64,000 bases of DNA, taken from assembly GCF_900112695.1 (NCBI RefSeq), contig NZ_FOMT01000002.1:936479-1000478 (forward strand). Direction: 5' to 3'. Below the pieces are notes generated by a model, which was not told where the DNA came from, made no database searches, and saw only the letters and a list, made by a program, of their open reading frames with translations. The stretch comes from Paenibacillus catalpae. GTDB taxonomy: Bacteria; Bacillota; Bacilli; Paenibacillales; Paenibacillaceae. The position numbers and the translations under genes were made by a program. This document shows, piece after piece, positions 1 through 7,718 of the stretch (position 1 is the stretch's first letter; each line of letters begins with the position of its first letter).

Positions 1-2
1 CT

Positions 3-686
3 CATAGGCGGCTGACGATCCGGACGCAGATGACGGTCGTTACGAGGCATGCCCCTAGTCCGGAGCAGCAGGCTGCCCTTCTGAACGGGAAGCTGGCCCG
101 GGAGGCATGGGCCTGGCTGGAGACGGAAGAAGCGGCTAACCGCTTTGCAGAGTTTCTGCTGGAGACCCATTATACGAATATAACGGGGGAAGTAAAGCAG
201 TATGCGGATACGTTTGCTCTGAAGGAAGGGCAGGATATCAGCGTGCTTAGCTGGTTGATTTCGTTGTCCGGCAAGATCCGCTCCGAATTTATCTATGACC
301 CGGAAGCTACAACGGTTACCACTAAGGCCAGTGATCTTATTGAACGCAAGCGCGGGGTATGCCAGGATTTCGCCCATCTGATGATTGCTTGCTGCCGGGT
401 TCATCATATTCCTGCCCGCTATGTGAGCGGTTATCATTTTGTAGGCGACCTTCAGGGAGGCAGCGCAGATTTTGAACAGGCATCACATGCCTGGGTGGAA
501 GCGTATGTGCCTCAGCTGGGCTGGTGCAGCTTTGACCCGACGAATGAAGCACCGGTTGGCGAGCGATATGTAAAGCTGGGGCATGGCCGGGATTACAAGG
601 ATATCGTTCCTGTAAAAGGCGTGTACCGGGGCAGTGGCGAGCAGAAGCTGAAGGTAACCGTTGACGTACGTAAAATCGAGGACTAA
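3..686 (+). CDS. Transglutaminase-like cysteine protease family protein (5' partial)
   Basis: The reading frame is open to the left edge, so the N-terminus lies outside the window; the first internal ATG is at 30. The visible part holds the transglutaminase-like core with all three catalytic elements: cysteine in the motif GVCQDFAH, histidine in SHAWVEAYVP and aspartate in FDPTNE. Bacterial proteins of this type usually carry an extra N-terminal domain before this core, which fits the missing upstream part. No signal peptide can be judged. The gene ends in a strong hairpin at 707-755. The physiological substrate cannot be told; related proteins are annotated as transglutaminase or protease-like cytosolic enzymes. 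The family call is firm, the exact role is unknown. Confidence 0.85.
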   Translation, partial: HRRLTIRTQMTVVTRHAPSPEQQAALLNGKLAREAWAWLETEEAANRFAEFLLETHYTNITGEVKQYADTFALKEGQDISVLSWLISLSGKIRSEFIYDPEATTVTTKASDLIERKRGVCQDFAHLMIACCRVHHIPARYVSGYHFVGDLQGGSADFEQASHAWVEAYVPQLGWCSFDPTNEAPVGERYVKLGHGRDYKDIVPVKGVYRGSGEQKLKVTVDVRKIED

Positions 687-706
687 TACATGATTAGGGA
701 CAAAAT

Positions 707-760
707 AAGGCTGCTTTCCAAGGTTCGGTTATGGGAACCTTGGGAAGCAGCCTTTGTGTT
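707..760. terminator. Bidirectional hairpin terminator
   Basis: Long stem GGCTGCTTTCC-AAGGTTC pairing with GAACCTT-GGGAAGCAGCC, followed by a T-rich stretch on both strands. It lies between the transglutaminase-like gene (+) and the small minus-strand gene ending at 767, and can serve both. Confidence 0.8.
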
Positions 761-766
761 ATTCGG

Positions 767-967
767 CTAACCGAGAAAATAATTAAGCTCGACTTCAACC
801 TCTTCGATGACAACGTCCGTAATCCGCTGATCTCTGGTATATCGCCACTGCTCGTAATATTCCTCTTTCATATAGACATGAACCATAAACCTTGCCCCCA
901 CATTAAACATGACCCTGTAACCTGTAAACTTATCTTTGGACAACGGTATCACCTCGGATGTCTTCAT
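767..967 (-). CDS. Small hypothetical protein, 66 aa
   Basis: A 66-residue reading frame starting MKTSEVIPLSKDKF. It is charged and rich in Val, Tyr and Glu, predicted soluble, with no signal peptide or membrane segment and no family that I recognise. Support for it being real: balanced composition (alternating hydrophobic and charged residues, as in a small beta-rich protein), a location convergent with the upstream gene sharing a bidirectional terminator, and a TATAAT-like hexamer on the minus strand about 20-25 bases upstream of the start. Against: no clear Shine-Dalgarno sequence is visible before the ATG. Function unknown. Confidence 0.45.
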   Translation of the reverse strand: MKTSEVIPLSKDKFTGYRVMFNVGARFMVHVYMKEEYYEQWRYTRDQRITDVVIEEVEVELNYFLG

Positions 968-1343
968 TCTCGGTAGAAAGTACTAGAAAAATTATAGTGA
1001 AGATAGAGGAAAAATGCTATAAGCATATATCATGCTTTCTTGGGCACTTTTTCCTAAATTTTTTCTCATAATTGGTAACAGAGGAAATCATGTTTAGAGG
1101 AATTTCTATCCTGCAATTTTCGCTAAAACAGCCCTGTTATGCGATAGGTGAGTCGTGGTGAAAAGCAATGCTGGCCTAGGTTTGAGCGCGTTTTTTATTA
1201 GAACTCGTTCATAAAAATGACTGGTAAAAGATTGAAAATTAGAGGCTTATAAGATTGGTTCTGTCTATCTGAATTGGCACTTTTTGGTCATTGCGGTGAG
1301 AGTTGGTATATATTTTAATAGGGGTGGGAGGGATGACAAAAAC
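968..1343. other. Intergenic stretch upstream of the NlpC/P60 gene
   Basis: AT-rich divergent intergenic DNA. A weak promoter is possible at 1284-1312 (TTGGTC, 17-base spacer, TATATA) just upstream of the Shine-Dalgarno site GGGTGGGAGGGA. I looked for the ydaO (c-di-AMP) riboswitch that often precedes such cell-wall hydrolases and did not find its conserved blocks. Nothing else is recognised. Confidence 0.3.
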
Positions 1344-2366
1344 ATGAAAAAGCAACTACTAAGCCTCGCTATTATCGGTTCTTTACTAGGGACAGCCGGC
1401 ATCGCCAATGCAAGTACAACCTGGACTACGGCAAGCGCAGTAAAGAAATACAATCAGTACATAAACGCAGATAGCTATGTGAAGGATGAGCTCTATAATG
1501 TGGCTGATTTTCATTCTAAGTATGGCAGTGAGTCCAACACTCTCGCTTACCAAGTTGTCGAACGGGCAATCTGGTATATGGAAAATGGTTATATGGTTTA
1601 CGGCAGCGGTTCAGATGCTTATGGCAAATACGGTTACGAGGATTGCTCGGGCTTTGCGCGTTTTGTGTTTGGAGATTTTGGTTTCAATGTTACAGGCACA
1701 TCCGCCAATTATAATACCGTCGGTACAAAAGTGGCCGGTGTCAGCAAGCAAAAGGTTAATGGCAAATGGAAGCTTACCGGGATTGAAAACCTGAAGCTTG
1801 GAGATATTCTGACATGGCAGGAAACAGATCATATTATGCACGTTGCCATTTATATGGGAACCAATCGTAATGGTCAGCCCGTCGTCATTGGAACACGCTC
1901 GGATGGCAATCCGACAGCGCTTGGTACGGTTGACGGATGGGAATATTGGTGGGGCGAGAACTTCAAGGAAGCCCGCCGCGTAATCCCTGCAGCCGGATTT
2001 ACCGGCATGGCAGGCAAAACGATTAAAGCGCCTACGATTCCACAATCCTATGTGCTTCCGCCGCAGAAGCAGATTCCGGCATGGAATGGCCCTGGCCATT
2101 CAAACGGCGGAGGAACAACGCCAACCCCGGATCCGACACCGTCGAATCCATCAAATGAGAAGACTACATATGTGGTGACGGTAAAAGGCTGGGTCAGCCT
2201 GAAGTCGGCTGCCAGCTCTAGTTCTTCTACCGTTGGCAGACTGGAGCTTGGTCAAAAAGCTGAGCTGATTAAAAAGGCGAACAGCTACTGGTACCAGGTG
2301 AAGGTAAACGGAAAGACAGCCTATATCACGACAAGCAGTACTTATACGAAGACGGTAACGCAATAG
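1344..2366 (+). CDS. Secreted NlpC/P60 cell-wall hydrolase with SH3 domain
   Basis: A 340-aa secreted protein expected to cleave peptide bonds in peptidoglycan stems. Residues 1-24 form a signal peptide (MKKQLLSLAIIGSLLGTAG, cut near ANA). The NlpC/P60 papain-like domain has catalytic Cys101 in YEDCSGF and the histidine of DHIMHVAIYMG near residue 166. A Pro/Thr-rich linker (about 255-285) leads to a C-terminal bacterial SH3 domain (about 290-340) of the type that binds cell-wall peptides. The frame extends 20 codons upstream to 1284, but the start at 1344 is chosen because it has the Shine-Dalgarno site GGGTGGGAGGGA and begins the signal peptide. It is a stand-alone gene. The putative active site is intact. 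Confidence 0.88.
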   Translation: MKKQLLSLAIIGSLLGTAGIANASTTWTTASAVKKYNQYINADSYVKDELYNVADFHSKYGSESNTLAYQVVERAIWYMENGYMVYGSGSDAYGKYGYEDCSGFARFVFGDFGFNVTGTSANYNTVGTKVAGVSKQKVNGKWKLTGIENLKLGDILTWQETDHIMHVAIYMGTNRNGQPVVIGTRSDGNPTALGTVDGWEYWWGENFKEARRVIPAAGFTGMAGKTIKAPTIPQSYVLPPQKQIPAWNGPGHSNGGGTTPTPDPTPSNPSNEKTTYVVTVKGWVSLKSAASSSSSTVGRLELGQKAELIKKANSYWYQVKVNGKTAYITTSSTYTKTVTQ

Positions 2367-2791
2367 AGCTTTAGGTTGGGTGGGAACTCACATTCCAACA
2401 AGGAGGCTCATGCCTGGATGAGTATAACTCGCGATAAACTTGGTGCTTTGGGAAGGGCAATCTTGGACCGTGAGGGAAACTCTTTTAAGCGTGAGCCTGA
2501 TTGTTAGGTGTGGCGCTCGTTGAGAGCGGACGAAGGGGATAACAAGCGATATTTCGTGCAAAAAGGGCTGTTCTCCATGTGAGAGCAGCCCTTTTTGTCA
2601 TTCACCTTCTTATTTGTCAGACAGTAATGTTCGAATCCGGTTATCCACGATACTGAGGTCCCAGGTTTAATAGAATACATGATCACCGTCATTACGCCCG
2701 GTATTTAGTTGCAGTTGTATGCAGGCCTATCCACATCAGCACAAGTGGCGGAAGGCTTCGGCTCATACAATGGGATTGGAGGGTGAGTTCC
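2367..2791. other. Intergenic region with structured-looking DNA and a terminator
   Basis: No convincing gene. The segment from about 2373 to 2600 is purine-rich with several short inverted repeats (for example CGCTCGTTGAGAGCG near 2513) and ends in the terminator at 2559-2597, so it may be the 3' UTR of the hydrolase gene or an independent small RNA; I cannot assign it to a known RNA family. The rest up to 2780 shows nothing clear. Confidence 0.3.
2559..2600 (+). terminator. Rho-independent terminator
   Basis: AAAAAGGGCTG-TTCTC pairs with GAGA-GCAGCCCTTTTT around a short loop (CATGT). It ends the transcript covering 2370-2600. Confidence 0.7.
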
Positions 2792-3571
2792 ATGTATGAT
2801 AAAAAGTATAACAGCCGCAGTATTTACGGGAAGCTTAAGGTGTGCCGGTATATGAATTCGCATAAAACTTTGAAAAAGCTTGTCCCTCATACCGTATCTT
2901 TCAGCCGGGAGCATATGAAATCGATGCTGGAGAGCCACTCGTCCGTCTATGTTAAGCCGGATACGGGCTCGCAGGGGATGGGGATTTTCAAAGTAAAGAA
3001 ATCGAAAGGCTCAGGTTATACGGTCAAGCATATCGTGAAAAAGAAGCAATTAAGCCGCCATTTGAGTTCGGCATCAGCGGTCTACGATCATATAAACAAG
3101 AAGTCGGACAAAAAGCTTATCATCCAGAAGGGCATCACACTGGACCGGGTAAACGGCAGAGCCTACGATATCCGGGTAATGGTGCAGCGTAAGCCGGGCG
3201 GAAATTGGACGGTGAACGGTTATTCGGTTAAGGTAGGCGCTCCCAAAAAGATCGTTACGAATTATTATCAGGGCGGCAAGCTGTATACGATGGAGAAGCT
3301 CGGGAAAGAGCAGGGCAAGTCGGCGGAAACGACCTCGAAGAGGAAGGCCGATCTGAAGTCGAAGTCGTTAAAGATTGCAAAGCATCTTAGTACTAAACGC
3401 AAAGGGATGCATGAGCTTGGCATTGATTTTGCGTATGACAAGAAGCAGCACCTTTGGGTTATCGAAGTCAACTCGAATCACCCGCAGTTTTACCCGATAA
3501 AGTGGCTTGATCCCGCGGCTTACAAGAAAATGAAAGAGTTTGCGAGAAGTTATGGCAGGAAGGACGCTTAG
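2792..3571 (+). CDS. YheC/YheD family ATP-grasp protein (spore coat-associated)
   Basis: A 259-aa protein of the YheC/YheD family, ATP-grasp-like proteins associated with the endospore coat in Bacillus. Visible ATP-grasp features are YVKPDTGSQGMGIFKV near residues 53-68 (the glycine-rich ATP loop), LIIQKGI in the middle and WVIEVNSNHPQF near the C-terminus (metal-binding Glu and Asn). It is shorter than Bacillus YheC/D (about 360-450 aa) and consists mostly of the ATP-grasp core, very rich in lysine. Start 2792 is preferred over GTG 2783 because GGAGGGTGA at 2777-2785 gives normal spacing only to the ATG. Stand-alone, closed by the terminator at 3577. Ligase activity and substrate are unknown for the family. 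Confidence 0.8.
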   Translation: MYDKKYNSRSIYGKLKVCRYMNSHKTLKKLVPHTVSFSREHMKSMLESHSSVYVKPDTGSQGMGIFKVKKSKGSGYTVKHIVKKKQLSRHLSSASAVYDHINKKSDKKLIIQKGITLDRVNGRAYDIRVMVQRKPGGNWTVNGYSVKVGAPKKIVTNYYQGGKLYTMEKLGKEQGKSAETTSKRKADLKSKSLKIAKHLSTKRKGMHELGIDFAYDKKQHLWVIEVNSNHPQFYPIKWLDPAAYKKMKEFARSYGRKDA

Positions 3572-3576
3572 GGGAA

Positions 3577-3602
3577 GGGCCGCATAAGCGGCTCTTTTTT
3601 TA
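3577..3602 (+). terminator. Rho-independent terminator
   Basis: GCCGC-ATAA-GCGGC stem-loop followed by a run of T, 6 bases after the stop codon of the YheC/D-type gene. Confidence 0.85.
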
Positions 3603-3630
3603 TATTATAGAAGATTGGAAGAGGCTTAAA

Positions 3631-4266
3631 TTGGCCATGATGGTACGTAAAAAGATTGAAGGTGCTTGCTTCTTGGAAATGGCTAATGTGCTGTTAAGCT
3701 TGTCCGTCGTGGTGATATTCTACCTCGTGTACTTATATTTCAAGCAAAAGAAGCTGTTGGAAAGAATTCAAATGAGCGCGGTTGAAGCCTTCGCTTCTCA
3801 TAATGAAATGAAGGAAACGCTTCGTATAGGCTTGTACAACCGTTTCAGGAGAGAGCCGGATTTGGATAAAGACGACGATCCCCTGTTGTTTGAGCATTTT
3901 GTAGCCAGGATTATGACAACTGTACGGGGCGGCAGTACCAACGTGACCAGAAGCTCAGGGGATTACGGTATTGATCTGGAAGAGCACTCGGATAAGGGAC
4001 TATATTTGGGACAGGTCAAATGTTATAACGACATGAATCCCGTTGGTTATGAGCCGATTGCAATTGTCCATTCTCAGATGATTAAGCAGGGAGCCATAGG
4101 CGGATATGTTGTAACGACATCCAGATTTACTTCCAATGCAATTGCATATTCGGAGGGTTTAAATATTGAGCTCATTAATGGAAACCAATTGGTCGAGCTG
4201 TGGCTGCAGCATTTAGAGATGAAGCGGGAGCATTTTGCAGAGTTAACCCCTATTGTAGTCATGTAA
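3631..4266 (+). CDS. Membrane-anchored Mrr-type restriction endonuclease-like protein
   Basis: A 211-aa protein with an N-terminal membrane segment (ANVLLSLSVVVIFYLVYLYF, about residues 18-37) and a C-terminal Mrr-type PD-(D/E)xK nuclease fold. The nuclease motifs are present: FEHFVARIM (helix with Glu), RSSGDYGIDLE (catalytic Asp) and GLYLGQVKCY (the QxK form typical of Mrr), then GYVVTTSRFTSNA. No methylase or partner is adjacent, so a classic restriction role is doubtful; membrane-tethered Mrr-like proteins are known but poorly understood. The start is uncertain: TTG at 3631 has the Shine-Dalgarno site GGAAGAGG at good spacing; ATGs at 3637, 3640 and 3679 are alternatives. It ends convergently with spoVR. 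Confidence 0.72.
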   Translation: MAMMVRKKIEGACFLEMANVLLSLSVVVIFYLVYLYFKQKKLLERIQMSAVEAFASHNEMKETLRIGLYNRFRREPDLDKDDDPLLFEHFVARIMTTVRGGSTNVTRSSGDYGIDLEEHSDKGLYLGQVKCYNDMNPVGYEPIAIVHSQMIKQGAIGGYVVTTSRFTSNAIAYSEGLNIELINGNQLVELWLQHLEMKREHFAELTPIVVM

Positions 4267-4277
4267 TTCGATATCAA

Positions 4278-4320
4278 AAAGACCGGGAGGCAGCAGCCCA
4301 TGCTGTGCTTCCCGGTCTTT
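4278..4320. terminator. Bidirectional terminator between nuclease gene and spoVR
   Basis: AAAGACCGGGA at 4278-4288 pairs with TCCCGGTCTTT at 4310-4320, with a second inner stem GCAGCA/TGCTG. A- and T-rich flanks allow it to work on both strands for the convergent genes. Confidence 0.85.
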
Positions 4321-4337
4321 CGCATGCACAACTACAA

Positions 4338-5774
4338 TTAGACAAACTTCCGGCTGGTCTTCTTCCCGTCGCAGCTGAAGACGATCTTTTTATCCTCAAC
4401 AACGGTTTCCAGATGAACATTCTTGCCCCACAGCTGTACAACGTATGGGAGGGTGCGCTCCACATATTTGAGGTCAAGCTCGGTGCCTTCATAGTTATGC
4501 TTCAGGTACAGCTCGCCGATCCGGTTGAAGTCGCCGTCGGTGACGGTGATGCTCGGGAAGCCGCCGTTTACCTTGGAGTACACAAGCTGCTCGCGGATAT
4601 TTTCCCATGATTTATCGGTAATTTTCCATTCCGGGCCTTTCTTCTCGAAGATGTACAGGTCAAGCTCATCGACCAGTTTTTTGGTCAAGAAGTTGCGGAG
4701 GAAGGAGATATCCGAATCGAATTCGCGGACCTCGAATATTTTCTCCCGGCCTCTGCCCGGCACACGTCCGAATCTGACCTGTTCCTCTTTCGTTGGATTA
4801 TCCCAACGCTTCTCAATATCCTCGAAGATCTTAAGCCCGAGATAATACGGGTTAAGGCTATTCCGTGAAGGAATAACAACGGAGGAGTTCAGCTTGGCGA
4901 ACTCTATCGTCTCGTCGCTTGTGAGCGGCAGCTCGCGAATGATGCGCTGATGCCAATACGAAGCCCAGCCTTCGTTCATAATCTTCGTCTCGATCTGCGG
5001 CCAGAAGTAGAGCATCTCGTCGCGCAGCATGGACATAATATCGCGCTGCCATGGCTCAAGCTTCGGCGAGAATTCCTCGATGAACCAGATTAAGTCCTTC
5101 TCCGGCTCCGGCGGGAACTGAGTAACAGCGGGACCTGACGCGCCATCGGAATCCTCGGTAACCTCAAGAGACCATAAGTCTTCATATTCGGTCACGGCTG
5201 TTTGCTTCGATGAACGGGCTTTTTCCTTCGTCAGCAGTTCAATATACCGGCTCTTATCCAGCTGATAGGGCTTGATAATGGTAGGGTCAACATGCTCTTG
5301 AATAGCCAGAACGGCGTCAATAAACTTCTCGACGGCCTCCGTGCCGTGATCCATCTCATATTGATGAATGCGGTCGGCTGTGGCGGACATGCTCTCGACC
5401 ATATTGCGGTTCGTTGCGCCGAAACGGGCATTGTTCTTGAAGAAATCGCAGTGGGCCAAGACGTGGGCGACAATGAGCTTATTCTGAATCAGCGAATTGC
5501 CCTCGAGCAGGAAGGCATAACACGGGTTCGAGTTAATAACAAGCTCGTATATTTTACTTAGACCGAAGTCGTATTGCATCTTCATTTTGTTGAAAGTCTT
5601 GCCAAAGCTCCAGTGGCTGAAGCGCGTCGGCATCCCGTAGGCGCCGAAGGTGTAAATGATGTCCGCTGGACAAATCTCATAACGCATAGGGTAAAAATCG
5701 AGCCCGAAGCCTTGTGCGATTTCTGTAATTTCATCAATGGCGCGTTCTAGTGCACGGATCTCATCCTGGTTCAT
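4338..5774 (-). CDS. spoVR: Stage V sporulation protein R
   Basis: A 478-aa SpoVR/YcgB family protein, involved in spore cortex formation in Bacillus; the biochemical activity is unknown. Family hallmarks include [14 protein letters not shown], the stretch through [29 protein letters not shown], the His-rich [14 protein letters not shown], and [12 protein letters not shown], all in the usual order and full length. The frame could start at 5810, but ATG 5774 has the Shine-Dalgarno site GGGGGGAT six bases upstream and gives the usual N-terminus ([16 protein letters not shown]). A sigma-E-like promoter lies upstream at 5814-5844. SpoVR usually works with YhbH and PrkA; yhbH is also in this window (49549-50712), while prkA was not seen. 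Confidence 0.96.
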   Translation of the reverse strand: MNQDEIRALERAIDEITEIAQGFGLDFYPMRYEICPADIIYTFGAYGMPTRFSHWSFGKTFNKMKMQYDFGLSKIYELVINSNPCYAFLLEGNSLIQNKLIVAHVLAHCDFFKNNARFGATNRNMVESMSATADRIHQYEMDHGTEAVEKFIDAVLAIQEHVDPTIIKPYQLDKSRYIELLTKEKARSSKQTAVTEYEDLWSLEVTEDSDGASGPAVTQFPPEPEKDLIWFIEEFSPKLEPWQRDIMSMLRDEMLYFWPQIETKIMNEGWASYWHQRIIRELPLTSDETIEFAKLNSSVVIPSRNSLNPYYLGLKIFEDIEKRWDNPTKEEQVRFGRVPGRGREKIFEVREFDSDISFLRNFLTKKLVDELDLYIFEKKGPEWKITDKSWENIREQLVYSKVNGGFPSITVTDGDFNRIGELYLKHNYEGTELDLKYVERTLPYVVQLWGKNVHLETVVEDKKIVFSCDGKKTSRKFV

Positions 5775-5813
5775 TCCGCTATCCCCCCGTACTTGATAAA
5801 TACCGTTCATACC

Positions 5814-5844
5814 ATATGTATGCCGCCGCCGCGCTTGGATATGC
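5814..5844 (-). promoter_or_regulatory. Sigma-E-like promoter of spoVR
   Basis: On the minus strand: GCATATCC, 14-base spacer, CATACATAT. The -10 half matches the Bacillus sigma-E CATACANNT consensus, and the -35 half resembles the ATATT-type box. spoVR is a sigma-E-class gene in B. subtilis. The call rests on consensus matching only. Confidence 0.55.
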
Positions 5845-5939
5845 CCTGCCGGTTCATGTAATCTCCTATTTATTTATTCAAAGAATTCGTTTATGATTTC
5901 CCTAATCATTAACGATAGGACCGGGAGGATGCAGCAAAC

Positions 5940-7718
5940 ATGGACAAGCGGATGAGAACGTTCATGCCTTTTACGTACAAAATGATGATTTCCTACTTGC
6001 TGCTTGTCTTGATCACGGACGCTGTCATTGGCTATTTCTCGTATACGATGCTGGTGCAGTCCCGTACGGAGATGGCGGAGACAAATATTAAGACAGCGAT
6101 GAAGCAGACGGAAAATAACCTCAGCTACCAGCTGGATGAGATTCAGCGGATGTCGGATACGTTGTTCGGGAGCTTATCCTTCCAAAGAGCTTTGCAGAAG
6201 AAGGGGGACCCGTTCCAAACCTATCTGACGATGCTCGATGAGATCGTTCCGCAGATCCAGGCGCCTCTGCATTTGTACGGCAATCATATCCGGCTGCTTG
6301 TCTATACGACAAACGGATACCTCAATGAGGTTGACGGCGACAGCATGTACGAGGAAATTAAGGACAGCGACTATTATATTTTGCCGTACAGCGAGATTAC
6401 GAATAAGTCGTGGTTTAACGATATCAAGGATTCGGACCGCGATAATATTTGGCTGCAGGTCGACACGGATCAAAGCCTCGACAATATCTCGCATTTCCGG
6501 AAGCTGGTCTCTTATAACGATTACAAGACGATTATCGGTTACGTACGGATTACGACGAGAATGGATGATTTGTTAGGTGATTTTAAAGCGTTTCCAACCG
6601 AGGAAGGGCTTGTTCTGCGGCTTGTAGATACAAGTACGAATACCGTTTTGTATCAAAGGGGCGATAATCGGCAGACGGACGGGGCTGAAACAGCGGATGC
6701 CATGACGTATGAGGATAATGCAACGTATCTCGTGATGCATAATGCGATTCCGAACACCGGGCTGATGATAGAGACGCTTGTCCCGCACACGTATCTGAGC
6801 AAAGATGCAGCCAAGCTGCGCGGCGTTATTTTCTCCGTCTGCCTGATCAGCTTTCTTGTCATGTCGTTCATCGGATTCCTGGTTGCAAGATTGTCCGGGC
6901 GGAAAATGAGGCGTATTGTCTCGTTCCTCCGCTCCTTCCAGCAGGGAAGCTTTCAGAAACGGCTCCGCTTCAGCGGTAATGACGAGTTTGTTCATATCGC
7001 GGGGGCCTTTAACGATATGGCGGAGAACATCCAGGACTTGATCAAGAGGGTGTACGTCGAAGGCATTCAGAAGAAACAAGCGGAGCTGGAAGCGCTGCAG
7101 GCGCAGATTAATCCGCATTTCCTGTACAACACCTTGTCGACGATAGGCAGCCTTGCGAATTTGTCGGAGACCGAGAAGGTGACGGGCATGGTTGAAGGGC
7201 TGGCAAAGTTTTACCGGCTGACGCTTAATGACGGCCATGTGTTTATCCCGCTGGCGAAGGAGCTGGAGCAGGTAGAAGCTTATCTGGATATCCAGCGCAT
7301 AAAATATGCGGGCAAATTTGATGTTCATATCGATATGGAGCGGGAGCTTGCGGACTGCAAGGTTATTAAGCTGATCCTGCAGCCTTTTGTGGAGAACATC
7401 TTTAAGCATGCCTGGTTTGGCAGCCATATTGCCATTCGGATCAGCGGCAGAGTCGCAGGGAATAAGGTCGAGCTGAAAGTGATTGATACAGGCATCGGAA
7501 TGAAGCCGGATGCTCTCAAATCCGTTATGGCGCAGCCGGGTCATGCCGGAGGCTACGGAATTCGCAACGTGGATGACCGCATCAAACTGCGGTATGGCGA
7601 TGAATACGGCATTGAGATCGGAAGCGTGTTTGGCGGCGGAACAACGGTACGGATTGTGCTGCCTATCGACCGGGAAGACAACTTGCAGGAGGAAGAGCAA
7701 AGGAGACATCTGGCATGA
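5940..7718 (+). CDS. YesM-type sensor histidine kinase
   Basis: A 592-aa membrane sensor kinase of the YesM/LytS-like class. Order: TM1 (about 15-32), extracellular sensor of about 260 residues, TM2 (about 298-320), HAMP (about 320-375), His-kinase domain with phospho-acceptor His393 in QINPHFLYNTLSTIG, then an HATPase domain with NIFKHAW (N box), DTGIGM (G1) and GGYGIRNVDDRI (G2). ATG 5940 has GGGAGGA about ten bases upstream. The gene overlaps the response regulator by ATGA, so the two are translationally coupled. Such pairs typically control adjacent carbohydrate importers, here the 9479-13042 transporter and probably the GH53 galactanase. The inducer is probably a galactan-derived oligosaccharide, but this is inference. 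Confidence 0.93.
   Translation: MDKRMRTFMPFTYKMMISYLLLVLITDAVIGYFSYTMLVQSRTEMAETNIKTAMKQTENNLSYQLDEIQRMSDTLFGSLSFQRALQKKGDPFQTYLTMLDEIVPQIQAPLHLYGNHIRLLVYTTNGYLNEVDGDSMYEEIKDSDYYILPYSEITNKSWFNDIKDSDRDNIWLQVDTDQSLDNISHFRKLVSYNDYKTIIGYVRITTRMDDLLGDFKAFPTEEGLVLRLVDTSTNTVLYQRGDNRQTDGAETADAMTYEDNATYLVMHNAIPNTGLMIETLVPHTYLSKDAAKLRGVIFSVCLISFLVMSFIGFLVARLSGRKMRRIVSFLRSFQQGSFQKRLRFSGNDEFVHIAGAFNDMAENIQDLIKRVYVEGIQKKQAELEALQAQINPHFLYNTLSTIGSLANLSETEKVTGMVEGLAKFYRLTLNDGHVFIPLAKELEQVEAYLDIQRIKYAGKFDVHIDMERELADCKVIKLILQPFVENIFKHAWFGSHIAIRISGRVAGNKVELKVIDTGIGMKPDALKSVMAQPGHAGGYGIRNVDDRIKLRYGDEYGIEIGSVFGGGTTVRIVLPIDREDNLQEEEQRRHLA

Noticed and set aside
1000..1343. c-di-AMP (ydaO) riboswitch before the cell-wall hydrolase
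   Set aside because: The conserved blocks of that riboswitch are not present.
2620..2680. GTTCGAATCC resembling a tRNA T-loop
   Set aside because: The flanking five bases do not pair and no acceptor or anticodon arm can be built on either strand.
2504..2692. 62-codon minus-strand frame across the terminator region
   Set aside because: Runs through the terminator hairpin, no start signals.
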